DNA of 64,000 bases from Heliocidaris erythrogramma (Eukaryota; Echinodermata; Echinoidea; Camarodonta; Echinometridae): the NCBI GenBank assembly GCA_025617745.1, contig CM046853.1, positions 10,680,974 to 10,744,973 of the forward strand, written 5' to 3'. Shown here piece after piece: positions 1 through 12,600 of this stretch (the first letter of the stretch is position 1; every line of letters begins with the position of its first letter). The translations under genes were made by a program, and so were the position numbers. The notes below the pieces were generated by a model that did not search any database, was not told the origin of the DNA, and was given only the letters and a program-made list of their open reading frames with translations.

Positions 1-459
1 TGTGGCGTGCCTCAGGAGGGAGAGCTAGTGACACAAATCTGTGTTGAAAAGTATTATCATGAAAAGCTTTAAAATAATTATAATTTCGCGACAAAAATTG
101 ATTCATCATGAGGAATGAAGAATTTAAAGTTTTCAAGTCCACTGAAAATAACAAATCAAACATTATCTGCAGGTTTGAGAAGAAACATCTACAGTTTACA
201 TGTAAATACACTACAGATAATTGAAGACTAAACCAAAATTATCTGGTTTCAAAATACTCTCTTATTCTCACTTTACAAACAGCAGAATACAATCTGTTTT
301 GTTTACAGCTTGTAGCATACTATCCAAAATCAGAATTCCATCTATTTAGTACCAATCACAAATATATTGAAGAGCAAAGACCATGCTATGTCTTGGAAAG
401 TACTGCCCCATATTAGGAGGTTCTATGAGACAAATTAAAATAGATTGCGTAATGCTTAC

Positions 460-653
460 GTTTCTCTCTGGTACTGGTGATGGTATAATTCCAACAACAG
501 GGTCCATGTTATACCCCCATCTAAGGAATACTCCAGCAACACTCCTTCATCCCGATGCTGAGGGGGGTTCAAGCAGCCAAAGCGGAAATAGAACTGGACA
601 TAGTCGGCATGGGTCAGATCAAAGTCTGAGGTTACCAACTGTCTGCTGCAGGA
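460..653 (-). CDS. RELN: reelin exon 44: repeat 6B, last exon in the window
   Basis: Residues 2574-2637 plus 2 nt. [19 protein letters not shown] and [19 protein letters not shown] match vertebrate LLVTVDLNLTNAEFIQFYF and LLEYSVNGGITWNLLMEIF. Donor AAAC|gtaagc shows the gene continues; no further exon was found in 1-459. Confidence 0.95.
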
Positions 654-3600
654 CTGGTTTGGGAGTAACAAAGAAAGATGATCAATCATAAATATATTCA
701 CTAGCTCTTACACTTTGGATAATGAAGGTCATAATATGCATCTCAATCTTTATAATTTGGTCTTAGCACAATTACGAAAAAGGTCTTCGCACACAAAGCA
801 TGAAGGGAGTTTTAGATAACATACTAGAGCACTTTGAGCACTTCAGCATTTCAGTTACTCAGTAGAATTAGATCAAATGTAGAACTAAATCAAATGTTTC
901 AGATAAAATCATTGCAGATTAATTTTTTTCACTCAACTGCAAATATTGCAATGCATCTTATGTAATATTCTATAGGTAAATCCACAAAGCTCTCAGGGCA
1001 AAGCATTTAATGTACAGTCAGGAAGAACTTCCAAATTTCAATAAAAAGCAAACTCAACAAACTCAGCAAACAAAATTGACAGAATAAGTATAATGGGTTA
1101 CAAATCATAAGTATATTTCATCGACAGTAGGGTATTATATTCTCTAGTTTGCTTATCCTACCTTTCTGAAATGAAGATAAGTCCCAGATGCTACTGGTCC
1201 ACAAGATTCTGAGGTCATTGCACCAGTGATCTTTGACCAGTGACCATGTCCACTGACAGGCTGATCTGAGAATGTATCACGTAGGGATTGAGGGAGGCGT
1301 ACAGATGGTCGCTGGCAAGAAGGACCAATCCATCCCTGATCACATCTGTAAGCAAAAAAAATATATAATCAAATCTCTAAATCATATCACTAGATAAACC
1401 TGTAACTCTGATTTCATATTGATAATTCTTTGGAACTTCATATACATCATATTCATGAAAGATCTTATATTATTTGATAATTCTTTTTATTAATTTCCTC
1501 ACCTTTCACATACTTGAATAGGTTCATACATACAAATAGGATTGTATATTTCTCATATACATGCATACCAGAGCACCAACATGGCTTTAAAGCAAAGATC
1601 CATCTTCTGATTTAATCTGTTGCATAAAATTTTATTTTGGTATAACACAAATTTTCAACAGAATGTAACCTGAGTAATCTTGGGCATAATAGTATCCAAC
1701 AGATTAACTACCGGGCTGCATGTAGTTGTCTTTAAAATGGTAGATATTTCAGATGGAATAAAACCTGACAGCCTACATCAAAATTGAAAAGAAATGGCTT
1801 TGTCTCTTACATGCATATTCCAGAACTGCACTGGCCATGACCATTGCACATGTCACTGCATCCTGCTCCTATATACACATTACTTAGAGCCCACTCATGA
1901 CCTGGGTCAAAGCCAGGTGGCTGGCTCCATCGGAAACGGGTACTCTTGGATCTGAAAACAATAAACAATCAAAACAGAGATTAAGTTAGTAAATATATTA
2001 TTTGCTTTGAGCTTCAAAAGCCAGGGGGTGAGAGGATACAAATATCACAAGGGTTAACTACTGTACATGAAAAGACAGATGTCTCATATCATGATTTCAC
2101 AGGGATTTAAGAAAGAAAATGTGTCCTTTAAGGACATTACATAATTTTGAACAAGATTTCATGGTTCAAAATTACAGATCCTTGGAAAAAACTGGCAATC
2201 TTTGAAATATGAATATGATTTGACTCAAGCCTGCTCCAAGAAGAGTTACATGCCTGAATAAAGGCCTAACATTTGCTCTAGTGACATTTATTGTGGGCTT
2301 CATTTAATAGTCCATGAAAGAGGGAAAGGGGCTTAGGGCGTAAGGTTAGCTTTAGGTTTCAGGATCATAGGGATAGAGGCATAGTGTTGGGTCCAAGGTT
2401 TAAGTTAGGAATTTGGTTTGTGTTACAAAATGACCCCAGGTATTTGTCACTGAAGAACGTATTGTAAAAGCTGCGGCTCAGCTTTGGTTTAGAAACAGCA
2501 GACTTGAAGGTATTTCATCCGCATGTGGGAATACAGACATTTGTATAAGTTTTCTCAAGTTGTATACATTACCTTGTGTAGTGTGGAAGAGGAAGTGTTA
2601 CTCTATTCCAGCCATAGTAGATGTCTGCCAGATAGACACTCCTCATATGATAGCTGGTACACTCCACTTGAGATGGGAAGCATTCTGTAAGGAGTGGTTC
2701 CCAGGTCTTACCCATATCAAGGGAATATTCCAGTAGTATACCTGCATACAACAAATGTTGAAAAGAGATGAAAAAGCTATTATCTAAGATCCTTGCTGGA
2801 GAGATCTACTTATAATGAGTATGTTTACAAATCAGTGTCCCATTTCATAAAACTTGTTATTAGTAACAACTGCCACATTTCTACGACAAAATTTGCTCTC
2901 AGCCAATCAGATGCAAGGATTTCAATAGCTTATAACAGTTATTGGAACTTGTTACTGATAAAAAGTTTTATGAAACAGGGCTTTGATGTGCCTTTACCAA
3001 GAGAAAACAAGATGAATGCGACTGCGTCTCCTATATGCCTCCGCCTAAATTCAGTTGATGGCTCAAACTGTTCTAGAAATATTTGATAACGAGGCTAAAA
3101 ACCAGTAATTCCATGTAATTTCATGTAAATTGCCCTCTGTGACCTCTGAACTTTGACCTACCTACCCCAAAATCTAATCAGTTCCTCTTTCTATGGGGAT
3201 ACATACTGGTACCAAGTTTGAAGTTCTCACCTCAAACAGTTCTTGAGATATCGCGGTAACGGTGCTAAAAACCAAGAATTTCATGTAATTTCATGTAAAT
3301 TGACCTCTGTGACCTCTGACCTTTGACCTACTTACCCCAAAATTTAATCAGTTCATCTTCGTATGGGGATACATACTAGTACCAAGTTTGAGGTTCCTAC
3401 CTCAAATGATTCTTCAGATATCGCGGTAACGAGAAGTGGGACGGACGCACGGACGGACGCACGGACGGACAACCCGAAAACATAATGCCTCCGGCACCCA
3501 CCTTCGGTGGGCGGAGGCATAAAAAAGCGAAATAAGAAATTTCTAAGATAATGAATGAAATATGCTGAATATGTTGACAGGAAAAGAGAAAGAAGAGAAC

Positions 3601-6600
3601 AGAGGGAGCACATTGGTATGAATCCTTAAAATGCACTTTGAGCTGATCATGGCTGCCAGAGCTTAAGTTCAGATATTAATTACAAAGCCACTTTGGAAAA
3701 ACAGAGGGATGATATTCCATAATGTGATATGCACTCTATAAAAACAAATTATCATTATCATTAAGATCAAGTTTAAATATAGATACAGAAACTGAGGAAA
3801 AAGTGACGGGAAACAAAGGAAGGAAGAGAGGGAAAACAAAAAGAAGATAAGAGAAGGTTATGAGATATCAAAAGGACAACAATTCCTATTAAGATATAAA
3901 AAAAAGGGAAAAACACATAAGAAGCATAAATTCTTAAAGACAGAAAATTAGAAAGAAACAAAGAAGGAGTATCACATATTAAGAGTGAAACTCACCATAG
4001 CATGTTTCTTGTTCAGTGCATCCCAGAGCAATATCAAACTGAAGGAAGGTATGGTCTGTTACCATGACATCCGATGTTATGGTATATCTCATTTGTTCAT
4101 TGCTGGCAAAGTGGAGAGCATTATGTGCAACACCACATACCTACAAAGATAATACATACATGATACATTCAGTAGTCAATCGTATGTTAGGAGCTCGTAT
4201 ATCAACATAAATACTTCAACGGCCCTTTAGAACATTAGCATCCACTTTACAATCAAAAGTTCTAAGATTTCAAGCAGTATAAACCTAAATAATATGTCAC
4301 TCAATGGTGTACTTTCTCATCTCCACACAAAGATCTACTATAATAACCTATGATTGAATGAAAGATAGAATGTTCATAAGTTCAACTGTAATTATACTTT
4401 TATGTTGTAAATGCTAACTATGATGCAAAGACATACACACAATCAAAATATAGATATGTCTATTCAGTAGTATTACTGGCATTTCAATTGCATAAAGCCA
4501 GCTATAATGGTCTCGTTACTAGTTGAGTTTTGAGTCGAGTCTGGATACCGTTAAAGGAGTACTCCGGCCTGAAATTAATATGAATTTAATAAATAGAGTA
4601 AAATTAAACAAACAAATCACTGAAAATTTCATCAAAATCGGATGAAAACTAATGAAGTTATGGAATTTTAAATTTTTGCATTATTTTGGTAAAACAGTGA
4701 TATGCACGTCGTCATGAATATGCAGTGAGTGAGCTGATGATGTCATATCCCCACTTTTTCTTTTGTATTTTTATTATATGAAATTGCAATTATTCAAATT
4801 TTCTGCTCCAAGCCTATAACTAAAAGGACTGACTCCTTATTTAATGTGTAAGTTTATCATTGCTGTAACTTATTTTGTTACAAGGTGGATATTTTTTATA
4901 GACATGTATGAAAAAATGAAATAATGAAGATTTCATGTAATATAGTTAAAAAAGGAAAGTGGGGACGTGACATCATCAGCTCACTCATTTACATATTCAT
5001 GATGACATGCATAGAACTGTTTCCCAAAATAATGTAAAACTTAAAAATTCAATAACTTAGTTATTTTTTATCGGATTTCAATGAAATTTTCAGTGTTTTG
5101 CTTGTTTAATTTTATTCTAGTCATTCAATTAATATTATTTTTAGGCCGGAGTACCCCTTTAATGGATTGGGTAGAAATACGATTAATGCTTCAAGCAGAC
5201 AATTTGAACAAGATCCTAAATTTGTTCAAGAGCATGTTATTACCTGGCCCATGGTACTACCAGGAGAGATGAGCCAATTCTGATCATGAACAGAGAAGTC
5301 TTGATCACCATCATTCTGCAGTGATGTAGTGAAATCATCTTCTAGTACCATCTGACCGTGGATGTAACCTCCAATGAATATCTGTAGACAAGAAGAGTTG
5401 CAATTTTTTGTATAAAAAAAATTTCAGCATGCATAGTTTATAATTCTTTGTTACAGAGGAAAGTATGACAACATCAAACATAAGTAAAAGGCTACTAATT
5501 ACTGTTTTCTAAGCAAACTGATGAAACTATGAATTTTCTAAAGCTGTTGCCCATTGAACACTGTACATCAGTTATTATCAAGCTTGAGCTGAAAGATAAC
5601 ATCTGACAGCTTTTCAGTTTTTCTTTCCTCATCACAACAGTTTCATGAAATTATAATATTTAAAATGTTACAGTTCCCATAAAATAACTATCTTGGCAGT
5701 CTGCCAAATGTATGTATTTACATCTAATATACTCTTCTTTTTTGGGGGGGGGGGGGGGTGGGGAGTATGAACAGTATCACACATATTTTATCTCACTTTA
5801 ATTTTAGAAATGGTCCTTTTAGAAACAGTCCATTGAGAGCCACAAATGTTCTGGAATGCAACTCCTCTATAGACTCATAGCAGATGTTATTAGAATGGAG
5901 AAAAAAAACTGAGACTGACAAACCTGATCAATAGCCCACTCATCAATGTACGCCCCATCCCTGGAAGGCTGCCACCATCTGATTCTAGTAGCATTGGAGT
6001 GTGACCTGGCTGGAAGCTGAAGGGCTACGTACATGGGATCATTGTTCTGAGGGTCAAAGGTTATTTCCTCAATGGTATCCCATGTGATGCCACCGTTTGA
6101 TGAGGATTGGAGAATGATGGGTAGATTCAGCTGAGACGGAGGACGCTGGGAGCAACCTAGCCGGATGTAGAAGCTGATGATACTGTAAGAAGAAACAAAA
6201 TTGTCATACAGTTTAAATCAGTTCAGCTAAATTCCTTGAACAACTTTTGAATCTTAGAGAAATAGCACAATATGAATTTTCTCTACTTTTTTTAATGATG
6301 GACTTACAAGGAAACCTTGCAACCATGAAAATCAGAGGAAAATTGCACACATTTTTATGTTCAACTGGTCAGTGAATGATCAAACAATGTTGAAAATTAC
6401 GATATCAAGAAAACACCAACAAAATATCTTATCAAACAAAACATAAGTTAAAATTCATAAATTCGTGAAAACGGAAAACAATTGTACAAGAAACTAGAGG
6501 AGGAAAATAATGACATTGGTATGCAATAGTTTTATTAAGTGGACATATTAGAAATACATTCCAGTTTTTAACAATTTTCCATTCTTATTTATATACCTTG

Positions 6601-9600
6601 CCATACTAAGATCCATATCAACTGTAGTTAACATTCTTCTCCCAGATCCAGTGAAATGAAGGCTCTTTCCAGTGATCAAGGTTCCACATTTCAGAGTTAT
6701 CTCAGCTCCACTCCACTGCAAAAACTTCTTTCGGTCTAAAGATCCAGAGCCTAACCAAAAGTCAAAGAAAACAGAATGAGTGCTGTTGAAGTATACACAT
6801 GGTATTCTTGAAAGTCAATTTTAAACTAATTTTATTCCTACTATTCCAGCACTGCTTATTTATAGATTACATTACTGGAATGATAAACTGCTATAAACCT
6901 TGTGACTACTACATTCTCTTTTTATCTCAGGCTTAATACAGGAACCACCTGAAATTTGTTGACAAGATTAACAGGAATTAGAAGGGTTCAAACAAGGTAA
7001 AGATATTACTTCCTTGAATCATGACATTCAGAACCATTTTTGAAAGGGACTACAAACAAGGGCTGCATATTGCCTTCAACCAATAACAAGATAAAGTAAA
7101 AGACAAATGACTCTTACTCTCAAAGGATTCCTTGAGGAAGAAAGGGTTTGGTAGAAGGGCGTGGCACATCTGTCCTCCATAACCAGGGTCACAATGACAT
7201 ATGAATCCATTAACGCAGGAACCATGTCCATTACAATTGAGTGGACAACCAGGTCCAATGTAGATGCCATCTATGGCCCACTGTTTAGGGTTGTCCTGAG
7301 CTGAGAAAAAGCCTTGGTACCAACGGAATCTCACGGTTCTGAATGAGAAGGGGGGATTATTCCATAACACAAAAAATTTAGTTGGAGTGAAAACTAATAT
7401 TTGTTTTCAAACTAATACATGTATATGCAATAAATTCATGAAGTCATATGAAGGGTGCCATGACCCTTTGATTACAGTATGACCATTCACTCATTTTGGT
7501 ATTGAGATTGAAGTGCTAGTATTTGTATAAAATATCATTATTACATAAATCAAAAATAGTCATTTGAAAACCTGTGACTATCTTTTAACTTTCTTATGAG
7601 TTGTTTAAAAGGTCACTGAAGAATGCAATATTGATTTTGTATCAATGTTTTTATGACAATCTCCACAAACTGACAAATAATTTATATCTAATATTTAATT
7701 AAGCTTCTCCTTGTTTATAAACACAATGTTCTATCAAACCTGGGTCATGATCACTCACCCACAAACATGTAGTCTTGAGAGGAGAATGGTGTACCGAACC
7801 CATCTCTCATTCTCCCCACTGTAGTAGACTGTGGGAGTAGTGAGGTGCTCAGAGCATGAGAGACAAGTAGACTGGTTAGAGAAGCAGTCTGGTGATAGCA
7901 GGCTCCATGTGGTGCCAAAGTCTCTGGATACTTCAAGTCTGACTGGATGAGTAGCAATGGACTGATTGGTGCATCCTACATTGATCTAAGTGAGAAAAAA
8001 ATGTGACTATCATCAATCCTGCATTCAAGCATGGACAGTAGAAAATAATTGTAAAACAACATTTTAAAGAAAAAATGTACCATCATTGTTAGATATTACA
8101 TGATATAATTGACTGTGAAATCAGGCTAGAAGGCACAGTTCTAGCAAAAAGTCTTGATGGTTCAGAACATCTGAAACCTCCCAGCGCTAAGTGAGTGTTT
8201 GTTGATCACAAAAATCAGGCTAGAAAGACATGTGAAGATGTTATACATTCACACAGAAATTTTGGGAAAACCCAGTAAATCTCAACTGATAATTAGATGT
8301 AACCAAAATCCAACTATCATTTCCTTCATCAATATTGAATAAACTCTTGTATTTCCTACCTCAAATTGAAGGATGCTACTTTCATCAATATCAATATCTC
8401 TGGTTGTCACAGAGTGCTCTCCGATGCTTTGAGGGAACACCAGGGATGGACGCTGCCCAATTTGATAGCTATCAAAGAACACAGAGATGAAACACTCAGT
8501 AATACTTCAGACTCAAAGAAAATAATGTTGAACCTTCTAGTATCGAGTTGAAAGTGGTTGGTTTAAAAACAGAAATGTATTTTTTTAGTGGATGAACACG
8601 TTAATATAATGTACTTTTTCCTCACATATTTATTTGTACTTAGCTAAGATTCAAGTTATGGTAATACAGACATGTCTATTTGACAAACAAAGATTTTCAA
8701 AGGGGTAAAAGAGATATAGGCACACTCTAAGATTTCTCTGAAAGCAGAGCAAGATATTGAAAAGATGATAAATCTTGGATAAGGTGCAGCACATAGGTCC
8801 ATGAACAGACTGGTAAGGAAATATATGAAGGGGAAAACAAGAAGCAGAATACAGCAGAAGTGAATGAGATATATACTAGGCATAAGCTTACGTAAATCCG
8901 TTCCCCCTCGTTGACTCAAATGGACTTGGTGGTAGATATGAGACCAACTGTCTCTGGCGCTGAAGGCAATGCTCAGTCAGTGTGGTCGCCCCTGGGTAGA
9001 ACAACCAGTTATTATTATTGATGCCACCAAGTTCAAAGGTCTCTTCAAGTGGTCCTCGGGTCATGAAGTTACCTCCTATAATGAGGTTGTCCAAGGCCCA
9101 GGTGTTGCCCTGTAAAGAGTGCTGAGGCTGCCAGAATCTGAAGCGGGTAGAGTTGGTCTTGGACAACATTGGAAGCTGTATCAAAATACATATTGGAAAT
9201 TTTGTGTTTGAACTTTATATTTATATGCATAGAAATATATCTTAAAATCAAGTTCATATTACCAATATAACTATTCAAACCAATACAATACTCTTTCCAT
9301 AGAGTACAGCTGGGTTTGTACTCTTTCTCATGAATTAAATTCCATGACTTTCCATGACCTTTCTAGCCAAAATTCCATGACCTTTCCATGACTTTTATAC
9401 ATTTTTTTTACACGGTCGGTAGACTGAAAATTTGATCTCAAATCAAAGCGAAGCAAAGGGCATGTTTCAAGTCTCCCAATAGAAAAGCAGCTTTTGTTAT
9501 CTAGTTATTTACTATTTACAGGCCGCAGGACGCAAAGCCATACGTTGCCTAGCTAGATGCTCGATTTGGATTCCATTCAGAATCGACTCCGACCAGGCCC

Positions 9601-12600
9601 GGCCCCGGCCCGATACACTGTACGTTGCACCGCAGCACCGGTGGCTTCACTATGTCACTGCATAGGGGTAGTGTGCAGTTTAACAATTGTCCGATTTTCA
9701 TATAAAAAGCTCCGCTTTATAAAACAATTATCGAAATTCTACATACATGACCAGTATAATCCTAGTTTAAGCTTCACTTTCATAACTGTAATGACGAAAA
9801 CCACATTGAATTCGCGGCTATAATGATGAAAATAGATCGTCTTTTTCATTTGTTCGCAAGGTGGCTGTAGATGACTATGCGTGGTATGACCAAGAGGTGG
9901 CGCTATACGGCATGTTCCAGAGCTATACATACAGAGAATCGTAACACTGATCCGCCATGTTTTAAACACAGACCGTGTACGCCTAGGCGTTGGGCGTTGT
10001 GGGCGTTGTGGCGTGCGCCTGTAATCCAGCTACCAGTGGAAGTTATAAACTGATTCAGCGGACCCAGGTTCGAGACTGAGTCACGTCTTTCGGATGGTGA
10101 CGTTAAAGGTCGGTCCCAGACGTAAATAATCATATCTGATTGATACACTTCTGTAAAAACCCAATTACACACACACACGCGTAGGCTTATTATGCGCGTG
10201 TCACAACTCTCTCTCAACGCGCTCTGGCATGTTCCTTTTTCTATTTTACATGTGACCTACAGGCGCCATTTTTTCTGTGATTCTAACGAACGATAATTAT
10301 TCTTAGCTTAGTTTGAATTATTATGTTGTGGCGTCACTGTGGCATGAATAATATTTATTTCCTCAAATTTTGGAGGGGGTTTTCCTTCATAGTTCTTCCA
10401 TGTCTTATATTTTTTAAGTGAAGGGCTTGTTGACCATTGCTTTTGATATTTGACCTACGTTTTTTTCTTCGTCCTACTCTCTTACGGTAGGTTTAAAAAA
10501 AAATTATTATTCCTTCTCTTAATATTTCTTAATCCTGAAGTACTCTAAAAATATATTTGTTTTTTTTTTAAGACCTGAAAGCTTTCTTTTCATTTTTTAT
10601 TTTCTTCTCAGACTTTATTTCTTTTTCTGTGATTTTTTTTGTTGCTTTTTTTGTTGGTTCTTCGAAAGTCGAGTTTCCATTCCGGAGTAAATTTCGTTGA
10701 TTTGTTTCATTAATTTTTATATCATTTCACCGGATTTAGATATGCAAATATATATTATGTTCTGTCCCTGCCCCCTAAATATTCATCTTGCTCCCTCGCT
10801 CACGTGCTCTCTTTCTCTCTCTCTCTCTCTCTCTTCCAAGCTCTCCTGCATGCTGATAGTTTCCGTCTTGCTAATACATCACAATGAGGTGTGCGCTATT
10901 AACGGCGTTGTACACACACACCGACACACACATACAGGCAGTCTGACATGATGCACATACCCCCACATGTATACACACACTGTAGTGATAGTTTTTGCGG
11001 AGCCAAGTAGCGTCGCTGATAAGTTCAAACTTTCACTCATTCTGGGGCCGATCATGCAAGGCTCGTATATATATTATCACACAACAGAATCGACTCTCGG
11101 AACCGCGGAACCGCGGAACCGCCGGGCACGAGTAGTCGACTCTGGACGTCACGAGTCGATTCCTCGGTTCTCGGAACGGGAGTCGAGTAAAATCGATTAC
11201 TCGACTCTCGCTCCCTGTAGTGACAAAATACTGTAGTTGAATGTCCATAATTTTGATATTCCATGACTTCCCATGACTTTTCAATGAAAAAAACAATTTT
11301 CCATGACTTTCAAGGCCTTAAAAGCAATAAAGTAAAATCCATGACTTTCCAGGTTTTCCATGACCCGTACGAACCCAGTACAGTTGCTAGGTGAAGAAAT
11401 GAAGTATTACAATATGACCACATAGGGAACACTTATGAAGAATCATACAACACAGAAATGCCTGAGTTTGTATGGGAAGGAATAATATGCAAAGATATTA
11501 AACCCTACATAAACTATACATGGCCAATGCTTTACTCAACAGAAGTATAACATCAACAAACTTGCTTTCATTTCAAAAGAACAAATCGGTATTGCTTTAT
11601 TTCGGTTTAAGCTATCAATACTTCAAAGAACTATTGTTGTTTTAAAGTCTTGAAAAATTATTGGTTATACCTTGATGTTAAAGAATGTTGCTGGAAGAGG
11701 GGTGAAGGGTAATTCCTGTAACAGCTCCCAGGTAATACCACCATTGATGGAATACTGGAGTAGAACAGCAGATGATCGACTGGATGATGGGTCGTCATAG
11801 CAACTATACTTGAATGTGAACTGGACATACTCCATCATGGTAGAATCCACGTCTTGGGTCACTAACATCCTCACACCAGGCTAGAGAAGACGAGAAAATT
11901 AAATTGTGTTAGAGTAATGATTATCAATATATGTATAGTGATATATAGAACAAAAAACATTCTCATTTACATGTATCTCTGAACCATTTATAGCAATGAT
12001 GACAAACAACATTTCTTTGACAGTTGCAACTCACTGTACATAAACCAGACTTTATATGTACCAGTAGATACCAATTGCAATTATCAGCATTTATCCTTGT
12101 AGCTTCTGATCTTATTGATATTTTGAAGTATATTTTTAAAAGCATGCATACATGTATAGAGGTGTTGTGGTCTAGTGGATATGTCACCTGACTGTGGATC
12201 ACATGGTTCACGGTTCAAGTCCCGCCGCGGCACTAATGTCATTTGGCAAGACATTAATCTACATTTGCCACTCTCCACCCAGGTGTTAAATGGGTACCCG
12301 GTAGGATGTGAATGTCACTGTGACTGGAATAGTATATGTGTGCCTGTAAAATATGGCAGCCAGACTGGTATGCTCCTTGTGGAGTGGAGAATGTGCACTA
12401 GAAGTGCAGAATCGTAATAAGATAAATAACCGGGGTAATAATACACTGTAAAGCGCTTTGAGCAGTTACTAACTGGAAAGGCACCATATAAATGCAGATT
12501 ATTATTATTACTATTATACTACATTAAGTTTGTGTTCTACATAGTAGGGATGAGCACTTGGCTGCCTCATCTCCACCCTTGGGAAATGATATTGTGCTGA

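Noticed and set aside
3094..3436. Regular direct repeats considered as a CRISPR array
   Set aside because: Units are 170 bp, contiguous and without spacers; the genome is animal.
3485..3525. Strong GC hairpin followed by a TAAAAAA tract, like a bacterial terminator
   Set aside because: It belongs to an interspersed repeat in a eukaryotic intron; there is no prokaryotic gene context.
3353..3636. Minus-strand open frames with repeated SVRPSVRPS residues
   Set aside because: Translation of the GGACGGACGCACGGAC tract of an interspersed repeat.
8438..8452. Alternative acceptor for reelin exon 34 (GGGCAG at 8,453)
   Set aside because: It breaks the frame with exon 33; the acceptor at 8,469 keeps it and adds YQIGQ.
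9557..11296. Open frames within the hAT-like element as a possible transposase
   Set aside because: They are short, overlap on both strands, and lack the hAT dimerisation or catalytic motifs.
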